Assembly: GCA_905221605.1 (NCBI GenBank) | Contig: CAJNDS010001979.1 | Coordinates: 272,501 to 336,500, forward strand | Direction: 5' to 3' | Origin: Symbiodinium natans | Taxonomy: Eukaryota; Sar; Dinophyceae; Suessiales; Symbiodiniaceae | DNA: 64,000 nt | Part shown: positions 1 through 10,015 of the stretch, piece by piece | How positions within the stretch are numbered: the first letter of the stretch is position 1 | Layout of the letters: each line of letters begins with the position of its first letter | Program-made: the position numbers and the translations under genes | Notes under the pieces: generated by a model | Told to the model about the DNA's origin: nothing | Database searches by the model: none | What the model saw: the letters and a program-made list of their open reading frames with translations, nothing else

Positions 1-45
1 CATCAGGGCGATGCCGCGCGAGGTGGGAGCTAAAGCATAGGGCTA

Positions 46-118
46 TTTAGGGTTTAGGGTTTAGGGTTTACGGTTTACGGGTTTAGGGTTTAGGGTTTAA
101 GGCTTAAAGTGTAAGGTT
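46..118 (+). repeat. degenerate TTTAGGG array
   Basis: TTTAGGG-type heptamers with point variants (TTTACGG, TTTAAGG). Positions 119-690 beyond it hold unique sequence without a recognisable gene; a 125-codon open frame at 355-732 has no convincing coding character. Confidence 0.85.
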
Positions 119-689
119 GTGAGTTTTAAAAAAGAAACTTCTCTGTAGTTGATTTTGTTCGATTCCGAGGTTGCGCAAACCACCTATCCAGACAATGAAC
201 TCCGGACTTTCTAGTTCTTTAAGGGTGTAGGAAGGAGACAGTTCACTCTAGAGTAATTTGACGGTCTTGTTCCGCACCCCTATCCAGACGATTAACTCTG
301 GATGCAATCGTTTAAGGCTTAGGGTCCTCCGAGGGGAAGTAGCTCTGGATTTAATTGTTTGCTTGGGGGCCCTCTGCAGGGACCTCAGGATTGGTTGCTT
401 GTAACCCTCTGATGGGAATTAACTCTGGAGTAAGTACCTTGACACCAAGTAAAATCTGGAGTAGGTCGGGTTTTAAAGACATCTGGGAGCCGAAGCGAAA
501 TACCCATGACGTGCAAGAGATGTGGAACCGAAGCGAAATACCCATGACGTGCTACTTTTTCAAAGCGAGGTACCCATGGCTTGCTCTTTTACGGAGCGCA
601 GCAAAACAGTTAAATCTGGAGTTGCTTGTTGTTGACGGCCCGAGATTTGCAGCCGAAGCGAAATTCCGATGGCTTGCTGCTTTGCAGAT

Positions 690-775
690 CGAGGTTCCCC
701 TTTTACCCCCACATAGAATAGAATCCCCGTAACTAGAGCCCCCCTCCCCCCCACAAGGGCACCCCCTATTTTAAA
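690..775. repeat. foldback repeat, family B copy
   Basis: Contains the strings ACATAGAATAGAA and CCCCCACAAGGGCACCCCC, shared with the copies at 1663-1742 and 60262-60378. C-rich left half and matching right half suggest a degraded foldback element. Confidence 0.45.
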
Positions 776-816
776 GTCTCTTGATTATTTTAAAGGGGAC
801 GAACCCCTGCCTGGGT

Positions 817-879
817 CTCTCTTTACCTGCAGTTTTATCTAATTAAGGGTAGTTTCTTCGAAACTGTAGGTAAATAGAG
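817..879. mobile_element. small foldback (MITE-like) element
   Basis: Left end CTCTCTTTACCTGCAGTTT is matched by right end AAACTGTAGGTAAATAGAG, giving about 19-bp imperfect terminal inverted repeats. A related pair (TACCTACAG/CTGTAGGTA) flanks 35875-35938. Non-autonomous; no coding content. Confidence 0.5.
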
Positions 880-966
880 TCCCTAAACCCTAAACCCTAA
901 ACCCTGAACCCTGAACCCTAAACCCTAAACCCTAGAAGGAAGGCATGAACAACGGGGGTTCGCCAG

Positions 967-1026
967 AGGCATCCTCCCCGCAACCAGCGCGCAAGTGGTG
1001 AAGCATCTGGAGGCCAGCGTTGATCC
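967..1026 (+). CDS. candidate exon, unidentified gene
   Basis: Island between CCCTAAA arrays. One frame is open and reads GILPATSAQVVKHLEASV, with a helical, exon-like composition. The AG at 965-966 may be the acceptor; no clear donor is seen. Weak candidate. Confidence 0.3.
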
Positions 1027-1038
1027 TAAACGCCCTCA

Positions 1039-1176
1039 ACCCTAAACCCTAAACCCTTAGCCCTAAACCCTAAACCCTAAACCCTAAACCCTAAACCCTA
1101 AACCCTAAACCCTAAACCCTAAACCCTAAACCCTAAACCCTAAACCCTAAACCCTAAACCCTAAACCCTAAACCCT
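1039..1176 (-). repeat. interstitial CCCTAAA array
   Basis: About 19 near-perfect heptamers, the telomere-type repeat in C-strand orientation. A unique island at 1177-1283 (GC-rich, no frame supported) separates it from the next array. Confidence 0.95.
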
Positions 1177-1284
1177 ACATTTCAAGAGGAGCATGGAAGC
1201 CTTGGGGGGGCACTTAGAGGGGGGAGGCCCTGGTCTGTGGGAGGCCTTGGGGTAAGGGAAACTCCTCTTGAACCTGAAGCCCTG

Positions 1285-1408
1285 CCCTAAACCCTAAACC
1301 CTAAACCCTAAACCCTAAACCCTAAACCCTAAACCCTAAACCCTAAACCCTAAACCCTAAACCCTAAACCCTAAACCCTAAGCCCTAAACCCTAAACCCT
1401 AAAACCCT
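1285..1408 (-). repeat. interstitial CCCTAAA array
   Basis: About 17 heptamers with few variants, followed at 1432-1516 by a TTTAGGG-oriented array. The two form an inverted pair separated by about 25 bp. Confidence 0.95.
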
Positions 1409-1662
1409 ACAACAGCCCTTAACCCTAACAGGTTTAGGGTTTAGGGTTTATGGTTTAGGGTTTGGATTTAGGGTTTAGGGTTTAGGGTTTCGGGTTTAGG
1501 GTTTAGGGTTTAGGGTTTTAAAGCCCTACATATCTATATATGGATATATGTATATAAGCCTAAAACACTACAACCCGTTTAGCCTATAGCCCTCGAACGC
1601 TACAACCCTCCACCCTAAACCCTATAAGCCCAGAACCCTTTGTGTAGCTGTTTCCCAAATGG

Positions 1663-1742
1663 GGTGTACCCCCTTTTTAACCCAACATAGAATAGAACCC
1701 CTCAAGGGACCCCCAAAAAAAGGGTGCCGCTATTTTCGGAAT
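1663..1742. repeat. foldback repeat, family B copy
   Basis: Shares ACATAGAATAGAACCCC and a GGGTGCCGCTATTTTCGGA-like right end with 690-775 and 60262-60378. The left GGGTGTACCCCC and right GGGACCCCC runs are partly complementary. Confidence 0.45.
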
Positions 1743-1869
1743 CCCCTCTTAACCCTATCACCCTAAACCCTCTAACTCCATAACCCTACGCCCTAAACCC
1801 TAACCCTAAACCCTAAACCCTAAACCCTAAAACCCTATAACTCCAGAACCCTTTACGTAAGCTCCGTAG

Positions 1870-1919
1870 CACGAGCCCCGCATCTCGAGGCGGTGGACGA
1901 CCTGTGGGCTCCGTTTCAG
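1870..1919 (+). CDS. candidate exon, unidentified gene
   Basis: Preceded by TAG acceptor and followed by CAG|GCAGGC, a possible GC donor. The frame reads ARAPHLEAVDDLWAPFQ. Short and unsupported by phase, so tentative. Confidence 0.28.
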
Positions 1920-1968
1920 GCAGGCTCCGCAAGCTTATACTAGAGTTAGGCTCAGCAAGCAGCTCCTT

Positions 1969-2150
1969 CCCTAAACCCTAAACCCTAAACCCTAAACCCT
2001 AAACCCTAAACCCTAAACCCTAAACCTTCTACTAGAGTTCGTTGAGGCTTTGTCTCAAAGCAGAGCTTCTAGTAGTTTGGGGTTTAGGGTTTAGGGTTTA
2101 GGGTTTAGGGTTTAGGGTTTAGGGTTTAGGGTTTAGGGTTTAGGGTTTAG
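1969..2150. repeat. inverted pair of telomere-type arrays
   Basis: A CCCTAAA array (1969-2027) faces a TTTAGGG array (2079-2150) across about 50 bp that itself contains short inverted repeats (CTTTG/CAAAG, CTACTAGA/TCTAGTAG). The whole can form a cruciform with arms of about 60 bp. Confidence 0.85.
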
Positions 2151-2689
2151 GGGCTTCCATATTGTGGGAAAGGCCCTTATAAGCTCATTGAAGTTGTCCA
2201 ACATCCCCCCCGTCAAACCCCGAATCCTGAGCCCTAAACCCTAAACCCTAAATCCTAAGCCCAAATCTAAGCCCAAAACCCTGAGCCCTAAGCCCCGAAA
2301 AGGGTACCTTGCTACAATATGGTTACTGGGCTAGCAACCTTTAAGAGTCATATCTAAACCATGACGCCTAACCCAAAACTCCATCATGTAGCCTGCTTAA
2401 GGTGGACCCTGTCATGCAAAGAAGGTCATCTCACAAAAGGACACGCAAGCCTAGAACCTATAAACACATATATGTTATATGCACATTACATATGTAACAT
2501 ATGTAGCATATATATATATATATGTACATACATATGTGTGTATATATATATGTATATATACGTCTGCAAATATATATATATATATATATGCTCACCCCCC
2601 CCCCCCCCATGATCTAGGTCGAAAGGCCTTTCGGGCCCATCGAAGCGAGATTTAAACCTAAGTCGGAATGAAAATTAAAAGGCCACTGG

Positions 2690-4460
2690 CCTCATTCGTA
2701 GTAAAAATTTTTTTGAAATCTAAATTTGCCAATTAAAAGCCGCACCCTATGAAATCCTCTTCTGGGGCCTGCCTGTCCGTAACAAAATCTCACAAGAGCT
2801 TTATATGCAGAGGTTACAGCCTCAGAAATCCTCATCTGGGCTTCCTTCCTATTTTATTGAGAAAATGATTCTACATAAGAAGCCCACACCCTACGAAAAG
2901 AATTCTATACTTAAAGGCCACACCCTATGAAATCCTCTTCTGGGCCCTCTTAATGAAATTTCAGTAGACTTGTGTCTGATAAAGCCACAGCTTCGTTCGT
3001 AATTAACCCAAGTAAAAAAACATATTAAGAGGCCCAGCCCCAAGACATCCTCTTCTAAGCCTCATTGATTAATACCTATTTAGAACATTTTTGTTTTTCC
3101 CACACCCTGTGAAATCTTTCGCTGGCCCCATTCGTAATGAAACGCAATTTGATTTCATATTGTAAGCCCACACCCTAAGAAATCCTCTTCTGGGCTTCGT
3201 TCGTAATTGAACCCAAGTAAAGCAAGTGTATATTCAGAGGCCAACCCCAGGACATCCTCCTCGCAATGAAACCGAGTTAGAATTCTATATCGCAGACCAT
3301 ACCCTATGAAATCCCTTTCTGGCCCCTATTTGTAATGAAGATTAATTAGAATTCTGTATTACAAAGCCACACGCCAAGAAATCCTCATTAGACCTTCGTT
3401 TGTAATTAGACTTATTTTCGATTTGCCAAGATGCTTGTATTAAAAAAAGCCACACCATTCTGGGGCCTGTTCGTAACAGAATCTCGTAAGAAGTTTATAA
3501 TTCTAGGTAAGAAGCCCACACCCTAAGAAGTTCTGACCTAGGCTAGGTTCGTATGTAACTCTTGGACAGAAATTTATATCATGAGCCCCCATTCGTATTT
3601 GAATGTACTTACAATTCCATATTTAACCGCTAGACCCTATGAAATCCTCTTCTGGTGCCTATTAGTGAAATGTCAATAGACTTGTATATGATAAAGCCAT
3701 AGCTTCGTTAGTAAATTAAACCCAAGTCAAACAAACAAATTAAGAGGCCCCGCCACAAGACATCCTCTTTTAAGCTTCATTGGTTAATACCTATTTGGAA
3801 TTCTATTTTGCAGACCACACCCTATGAAATTCTCCCCTGGCCTCGCTTCATACTAAATGTTATTTGAGGTTTGTATTAAAACGCCACACCCTAAGAAATC
3901 CTCATCTGGACTCGTTTGGAATTCCACTTAAATTGAATTTTAAGTTTAGAGGCCACACCCCTCTGGACAGAATTTAAAAGGCCACACCCTAAGACCTGTG
4001 TATGGTAAAGCCACAGCTTCATTCGTAAAGCCAAACCAAGTAAAACAATTAAGAGGCCACGCCCTTCTAAGCCTCATTCGTTACTACCTCTTTGGAATTT
4101 TATTTTACCGACCACACCCTGTGAAAGTCTCCTCTGGCCCCGCTTCGTAATGAAATGTAATTTGAGGTTTGCACTAAAACACCACACCCTAAGAAATCCT
4201 CAACTGGACTTCCTTTGTGATTCCACTTAAATAGACGTTTAAATTAAGAGGCCACACCCCAAGACATCCTCTTCGAAGCCCCACTCTTTTTTAAGTCCAA
4301 TTAGACTTTTGAATTGCAGGTCCACATCCTCAAAAGAGCCACACCCTAAGAAACCCTCTCTATTTCTTTTTCTTTATTACTTTTCATATTAAGACGCCAC
4401 ATCCCAAGACATCCTCTTCTAAGCCTCATTCGTAATTAAATCTAATGGAACTTTACATGT
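2690..4460. repeat. diverged tandem satellite (about 22 units, 55-110 bp spacing)
   Basis: Recurring core CCACACCCTATGAAATCCTC followed by TTCTGGGCC and a TTCGTAAT-type tail, e.g. near 2739, 2919, 3170, 3630, 3817, 3882, 4110, 4186 and 4250. Two alternating classes occur: CACACCCT(A/T)(A/T)GAAATCC and CCC(C/A)AAGACATCCTCTTCTAAGC. No open frame is conserved across units. Confidence 0.75.
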
Positions 4461-4635
4461 TAACGCCACGCCCTGCATACCAAATAGGCTGAATTGAGAA
4501 AAAAAACGAATGGTGGGTGTGTTTGTGTGCTTTTCTCTGTGTGTGTGCAAGGCAGTCACATTAGCAGAAACAACGTATAACAATACACATTCTTTATACA
4601 AGAAAAGCATTTTTTGCAAAATTTGCTAAAAAAAC

Positions 4636-5123
4636 CCAAAAATCCAAAAATCCAAAAATCCAAAAATTCAAAACCATGGAGCCGGGAGGCCGCCTTTTTT
4701 GGATTTTTTGGTTTTCTCGAGGTTTTTTTGGTTTTTTTTGGAAAAATCCAAAAAAAACCATGTGTTTTTTTGGATTTTACTTGCTCCTGGCCTCAAAAAC
4801 CTAAAAAACACATGGTTTTTTTTGGATTTTGAGTGAAAATCCAAAAAAACCCTCGTGTTTTTTTAGTTTCTGAGACCAGGAGCACCTGAAATCCAAAAAA
4901 ACACGAGGGTTTTTTTGGATTTTCACTCAAAATCCAAAAAAAAACATGTGTTTTTTAGGTTTTTGATGCCATGAGCAAGTAAAATCCAAAAAAACACATG
5001 GTTTTTTTTGGATTTTTCCAAAAAAAACCAAAAAAACCTCGAGAAAACCAAAAAATCCAAAAAAGGCGGCCTCCCGGCTCCATGGTTTTGAATTTTTGGA
5101 TTTTTGGATTTTTGGATTTGTGT
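4636..5123. repeat. near-perfect palindrome, about 230-bp arms
   Basis: CCATGGAGCCGGGAGGCC at 4674 is mirrored by GGCCTCCCGGCTCCATGG ending at 5085; the symmetry axis is near 4880. The arms are A/T-tract rich (TCCAAAAAA, TTTTTTGGA) and carry nested smaller palindromes around CATGTG and CTCGTGT. Open frames in it are low-complexity artefacts. Confidence 0.85.
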
Positions 5124-5485
5124 CAAATTTTGCAAATTCTGCAAAAAAGAAGTGTGTTTTGCATACAATTCTGTGTTTATAAGCCTGTCCTATGCAAATA
5201 ATTCATAGACATGTTTACCAAATTGCATTTTCATGTGTTTTTTGGGTGTTTTTTTTATGTGGTGATGTGGAAGTAGTGCTAAACACACGCGTTTTTCACT
5301 ATTTAGATGTTTTCTCGCATAGGACTAGACGTGCAAAAACAGGACATCGCCTAGCATAGCCAGAATGTCATTTTAATCGGTATTTACGAGGGTTTTTATA
5401 GGGACAAAGCAAAACCTAGATCATGGGGGGGGGGGTGACCATATATATATATATATGTATAGTATAGATGCGAATATATGCTGAT

Positions 5486-5554
5486 CATGAATCCGACCCG
5501 GAGGAGCTTCTGAGAGGGAATGCTCGGCTTTCTCTGGCGCTACCCGAACCTGGG
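5486..5554 (+). CDS. candidate exon, unidentified gene
   Basis: Open frame reads HESDPEELLRGNARLSLALP, unlike its repetitive surroundings. Possible donor GGG|GCTGAT; the acceptor is not clear. Confidence 0.3.
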
Positions 5555-5648
5555 GCTGATTTAGAGTTTAGCATTTTTCATTTAGCGTTTAGGGTTTAGG
5601 GTTTATGTTTAGGGTTCCGTTTATCCTTGTTGTTCCGTGCTGGTGCTT

Positions 5649-5703
5649 AGGCTGAGGGCTGAGGGCTGAGGGCTGAGGGCTGAGGGCTGAGGGCTGAGGG
5701 CTT
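5649..5703 (+). repeat. homogenised heptamer variant TGAGGGC
   Basis: Seven perfect copies of GGGCTGA, a two-step variant of TTTAGGG, expanded locally. Confidence 0.9.
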
Positions 5704-6293
5704 GGGGCTTATAGGGTCTAGGGTCTAGTCTAGGGTTCGGGGAAGGTTCAGAGAGTTTAGATTCAGGTTGTAGGGACCTTAGATTGCAGGATGTAGGGTG
5801 TTTAGGGGGCTGGTGCGCGGATCCCCAATTATCGCTTCTGATGCACCTTCACGTAGCCCAAAACCCGACAGTTTTTGGGGTTTCCAGGTGTTGGAGTGTC
5901 ACATCTGGGCTCATATTCTGGCTATACTGAGTAGTCCCTTCTTCGGTTTCTTTGATGTGCTTCAGAGACTCGGAGGTGCCACCAAGGCGTAGAGTTGAGG
6001 GTGAAGAGAACATAACCCGTAGTTCGTGAAGCACTGCAAAGGACTGGGGGGCTCTCCCTACCTCGGCCCTATAATCGTTTGAGAGCTGTCCCTGAAGCCT
6101 AAAACCCTCAACCCCAAAAAGCCTGAATTCCCAAACCCCAGGACCCCAAACCCCAAACCCTAGACCCTAACCAGCATTCCTACAAGTTTGGGGGCTGAAG
6201 TCATGGAGTGGTAGGACTCTGTGCTCCCAAGCCAAAACCACCCCTGGGCTTAGGGTTGTCTAGGTCGTTGGGTCTAGGGTGTCTTCATAATTG

Positions 6294-6402
6294 ATATGGG
6301 TGGTTGTCAAAATTATGGTCCCTTTTTGGATCCCCATTATAATACGGCACCTAATATTTAGGGTACCCCAAAAAGGATCATAATTTTGACAACCACCCAT
6401 AT
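6294..6402. mobile_element. MITE family A, copy 1
   Basis: 109 bp with 24-bp perfect terminal inverted repeats beginning ATATGGGTGGTTGTCAAA. The interior (TTATAATACGGCACCTAATA) recurs reverse-complemented in copy 2 at 13959-14065. No coding capacity. Confidence 0.8.
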
Positions 6403-6409
6403 GAAAATA

Positions 6410-6462
6410 GGGGTACTATAATCCTGATTAAGGACTGTTAGCACAAGGAGGAACATCCCAAG
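6410..6462. repeat. partial family C foldback repeat
   Basis: Right half only: ATTAAGGACTGTTAGCACAA followed by GGAACATCCCAAG, shared with 20136-20238 and 63659-63745. Confidence 0.5.
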
Positions 6463-6490
6463 TTTCTGTGTTCATTCATATGAAGCACAG

Positions 6491-6562
6491 AAGGGAAAAG
6501 GCGTGCCCCAAGAGGGGTACTGCACCGGCACTGGTGGTGCAGCTGACGGATCGGGGGTCCAG
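6491..6562 (+). CDS. candidate exon, unidentified gene
   Basis: 72 nt, 24 codons, between GCACAG acceptor and CAG|GTATGG donor; phase 0 at both ends. Reads KGKGVPQEGYCTGTGGAADG. Confidence 0.45.
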
Positions 6563-6589
6563 GTATGGCCTAATGCGGGGCTGGGAGGC

Positions 6590-6690
6590 AAGTTCGGGTT
6601 TAGGGTTTATAATTATAGGGTTTAGGGGTTTAGGGGTTTAGGGTTTAGGGCTTAGGGTTTAGGGTTTAGGGTTTAGGGTTTAGGGTTTAG
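6590..6690 (+). repeat. TTTAGGG array
   Basis: About 12 heptamers with TTTAGGGG variants, immediately downstream of the candidate donor at 6563. Confidence 0.9.
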
Positions 6691-6711
6691 CCCGAAACCC
6701 GAAACCCGAAG

Positions 6712-6806
6712 CCGCGAAAACTTCCGAGGGCCATGCAGTCAACTTCTCCAGTCTCCACATCCTCGAAGAGGTATCCCGCCAGAGCGCCGCTCGGACGGTT
6801 ATTGGG
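6712..6806 (+). CDS. candidate exon, unidentified gene
   Basis: Open frame reads KTSEGHAVNFSSLHILEEVS and continues to a GGG|GTGTAG donor. The acceptor is the AG at 6710-6711, after CCCGAAA-type repeats. Amphipathic helical character. Confidence 0.42.
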
Positions 6807-7282
6807 GTGTAGGGCTTTTAGGATGCAGAGAGGGTTTAGAGGGGCTTAGGGTTTATGCTTTAGGGTTCAGGGTTTGGGGTTTAGGGTTTCGGGTCGCGGG
6901 CCTCTGAGCGACCTTCCACGTTCAGGTCCCCGCCCGACATTTCCCCGCACCACCTGAGGAGCCCTACAACCCTACGCCCTACACCTGTAACACCTGAAGC
7001 CCCTAACCTAGACTGCAAACCCTACAGACCCAAAACTCTACAACCGCACAACGCTTGTAACCCGTGCAGCCCCACCCCTGCAACCCGTCCTAAACCCTAA
7101 ACCCTATCTAAGGGTAGTGTCATGGGCCTTAAACATGGTCCCTAACCTCCTTTGGGTTCTGATGGAATTTCCCTTCATTTGTACAGGGTATATAAGGGGT
7201 ACCCTGCTAGCCCATACTAAGGGACTGTGTAGCTACCCTCAGAGCCGTAAATCCTAAACCCTGAACCCCTAGAATTGCCCAG

Positions 7283-7357
7283 GAGCCACTCCTGTCCGCA
7301 ACCAGCCAGGTTGTGGAAGCTCCGCTGCAGCCAGTTTGCTGCGATATACGCTTCAGG
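7283..7357 (+). CDS. candidate exon with telomeric-repeat donor
   Basis: CCCAG acceptor; 75 nt open as EPLLSATSQVVEAPLQPVCC; ends G|GTTTAGGG, so the donor is the first bases of the TTTAGGG repeat. Confidence 0.45.
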
Positions 7358-7527
7358 GTTTAGGGTTTGGGGTTTACAATTTAAGGTTTAGGGAACAGAA
7401 GCCGAACCCCCCGCTTAGGGGCGCTGTTTTCAACCGATTCAGTGTTCAGGGTTGGGGATAAAGAGTTGTAGGGTTTGGCTCTAATGCTTTTTTTGTTAGA
7501 GTTTGTGGTTCAGGGCTTGTAAACCCC

Positions 7528-7813
7528 AACCCTAAACCCTAAACCCTAAACCCTAAACCCTAAACCCTAAACCCTAAACCCTAAACCCTAAACCCTAAAC
7601 CCTAAACCCTAAACCCTAAACCCTAAACCCTAAACCCTAAACCCTAAACCCTAAACCCTAAACCCTAAACCTAACCCTAAACCCTAAACCCTAAACCCTA
7701 AACCCTAAACCCTAAACCCTAAACCCTAAACCCTAAACCCTAAACCCTAAACCCTAAACCCTAAACCCTAACCCTAAACCCTAAACCCTAAACCCTAAAC
7801 CCTAAACCCTAAA
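7528..7813 (-). repeat. long CCCTAAA array (about 40 units)
   Basis: Nearly perfect heptamers with two single-base deletion units (CCTAACCCTAA). Positions 7814-8250 beyond it contain C-tracts, a CCCTGGGAC tandem (8048-8120) and a short palindrome at 8166-8190, but no supported gene. Confidence 0.97.
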
Positions 7814-8251
7814 CTGCCGAGAGCGCCGCTGTCCATATGCATGGGCGCTCGAGGCTTCGACCGAGGTCCCCGACCGAGCGTCTCCACAGAACGGTGAGGG
7901 AGGGTAAAGCCTCCCGGTAGACGAGACGGCAGTGACTGGCTACGCCTCAGACCTGGGCGTCAGCCCTAATATAACCCTGAGCTGGCAGATTCCGGGCCCC
8001 CCCCCCCCTTTCTGGCCGGTCCAGGGGCGTTGTTTTGGGCCTTTGGGCCCTGAGACCCCCTGGGACCCCCTGGGACCGCCTTGGGACCCCCCTGGGACCC
8101 CCCTGGGACCTTCCTGGGACCCCTCCCGACCAAAGGTTCGGTTTCAGAAGGGGCCTCTGAGCTGAACAGGGCCTGAGAGTCTCAGGCCCTGTTCAGACCT
8201 CCCGAATACTCTTGAAGCCCCCGAGATCCAGGATTTGCCCAGACGCGTAAG

Positions 8252-8424
8252 AAAATGTGGGTTTTTTAGTATTGCAAATCGACGGTTTTGGGCACCCTCC
8301 ATTTTAAAAAGCAGGGGGCCGGCCGAGGCCCCTGCTACCCCCGACCGTTTTTGCTGCCCTTTCAAGCCCGAAAATGTGGGTTTTTCGTATTGCAATTGAC
8401 GGTTTTGGGCACCTTCCATTTTAC
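8252..8424 (+). repeat. direct duplication, about 50 bp each
   Basis: AAAATGTGGGTTTTT...TTGACGGTTTTGGGCACC...TCCATTTTA occurs at 8252-8308 and again at 8374-8424, separated by a GC-rich spacer. The minus-strand 98-codon frame across it reflects the duplication rather than a gene. Confidence 0.75.
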
Positions 8425-8650
8425 TCCGTGAAAGCTCCAAGAAGCCTACGAGCCACTGACAGGCTCCATGAAGCTCGGGAGACCCTGCCCTGCTCTTTCT
8501 CTGCAGAAAACAAGAAAGCCCCCCTTGAGGGGGGTTTGGGGGGTGAACCCTAAACCCTAAATGAGATTAGTTTGGGTGGTTGGGGTGGGACTACATGCTA
8601 ACGCAAGCGAGCGGCCCGGGTGCTTTTAGCACCAGCGAGCTTCCCTTCTA

Positions 8651-8992
8651 TAAACCCTAAACCCTAAACCCTAAACCCTAAACCCTAAACCCTAAACCCT
8701 AAACCCTAAACCCTAAACCCTAAACCCTAAACCCTAAACCCTAAACCTAACCCTAAACCCTAAACCCTAAACCCTAAACCCTAAACCCTAAACCCTAAAC
8801 CCTAAACCCTAAACCCTAAACCCTAAACCCTAAACCCTAAACCCTAAACCCTAAACCCTAAACCCCCTAAACCCTAAACCCTAAACCCTAAACCCTAAAC
8901 CCTAAACCCTAAACCCTAAACCCTAAACCCTAAACCCTAAACCCTAAACCCTAAACCCTAAACCCTAAACCCTAGCCCTAAACCCTAAACTC
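8651..8992 (-). repeat. long CCCTAAA array (about 48 units)
   Basis: Nearly uninterrupted heptamers with one CCTAACCC and one CCCCCTAAA slip unit. It lies upstream of the candidate exon at 9045. Confidence 0.97.
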
Positions 8993-9044
8993 TATTTCAA
9001 CCAGTAAACCCTTAACCCCTTATAGGGCTTCGCGCTTTTCTGAG

Positions 9045-9124
9045 GATGCCCTGGTGAGTGCCGGCCAAGTCGCCGGAGCCACCGTGCGCGGGCTGGTTGA
9101 GGAGACTGGAAGCCACAGAACCTG
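9045..9124 (+). CDS. candidate exon, unidentified gene
   Basis: After a TTTTCTGAG acceptor the frame reads DALVSAGQVAGATVRGLVEE. The donor is uncertain; it may be the GTTGAG within. CCCTAAA repeats precede it. Confidence 0.35.
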
Positions 9125-9433
9125 GAACCCCTAAGACCGTAACCCCTAAACCCCAAACCCCAAACCCTAAACCCTAAACCCTAAACCCTTAACCCTAAAC
9201 TCCTAAACCCTAGCCCTAAACCCTAAACCCTTGACTCCTGGCACCCTGGACCCCTAAACCCCTAGACCCGCAGTAAAACCCTCAACCCCCAAATCCCCGA
9301 GACCCGGCTTAAAGCCCCAAGCCCTGAAACCCTCCCTAAGCCCCGTGTAGGGTTAGGGTTTAGGGTTTAGGGTGTAGGGTTTAGGGTTCTCTTTGTTTGC
9401 AATCAAAACGAGTCAGAGTTGTGTTCAAGAGCT

Positions 9434-9517
9434 ATACGGGTGGCCCGCTAAATTTGGGGTCCCTTTTGAGGGTCCTACTCAAAAAGGTGATCCCAAATTT
9501 AGAGAGCTACCCACATA
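9434..9517. mobile_element. foldback element related to MITE family A
   Basis: Left TACGGGTGGCCCGCTAAATT and right AAATTTAGAGAGCTACCCAC are imperfect inverted repeats; the centre carries GGTCCCTTTT/AAAAAGGTGATCC like family A. Confidence 0.55.
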
Positions 9518-9952
9518 CCGCCCAAACAGCGAAACAGCGGAAGCATCAGGGCTTGAAACTCAGCATGGGCGCTCCCCCTCCCCCCTCCCCCGAAGCCCTT
9601 CCAAACCCTAAGCCCTGAGAGCTTGAAGCCCAAACCCTAAACCCTAATTAACTCTAAACCCTAAACCCAAGCCCTAAGCCCTAAGCCCTAAGCCCTAAAC
9701 CCTAAGCCTAAACCCTAAACCTAAACCGTAGGGCCTGAATCCTCAACGCTCAGGGTTTTTTGTTTTGGGGGGCTTCGGGATCAAAAGCCGCCTCTGAGAG
9801 CCTCAACCCCCAAACACCATAGGTTTTAGGGTTTAGGGGTTCAGAATAGGGTTTGGGGTTAGTTTAGGGTTTAGGGTTCAGGGCTTAGGGCTTAAGACTC
9901 TTCGTCCTAAAGACCCGAAGCCCGAAATTTAAGGGGTTGAGCTGCTGTGCAG

Positions 9953-10015
9953 GACATTGCTGATCGCCAGCTCACCTACATCCAAAGGATGTGCAAGGAG
10001 CCAAAGGCTTGGGAG
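9953..10015 (+). CDS. candidate exon, unidentified gene
   Basis: 63 nt, 21 codons, phase 0 at both ends, between TGTGCAG acceptor and GAG|GTATGG donor. Reads DIADRQLTYIQRMCKEPKAW. One of the cleaner exons. Its last bases plus donor recur as a decayed copy near 10108-10150. Confidence 0.55.

Larger units (their letters stand above)
2592..5439. mobile_element. 2.85-kb element with C-tract terminal inverted repeats
   Basis: The left end reads TCAC, a run of about 14 C, then ATGATCTAGGT (to 2619). The right end is its inverse: ACCTAGATCATG, a run of G, then GTGA (5414-5439). Both ends abut (TA)n microsatellites. The interior is not coding: a diverged satellite (2690-4460), a T-rich spacer and a large palindrome (4636-5123). 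No transposase frame is present. It could be a non-autonomous DNA transposon. A coincidence of two microsatellite/homopolymer junctions is unlikely because the 11-bp unique part ATGATCTAGGT matches perfectly. Confidence 0.55.

Noticed and set aside
4614-5201. Phe/Trp/Lys-rich frames on both strands
   Set aside because: Translations of the A/T-tract palindrome; symmetry explains both.
7528-7813. True chromosome end (telomere)
   Set aside because: Arrays occur in both orientations throughout 64 kb with unique islands between them, so they are interstitial.
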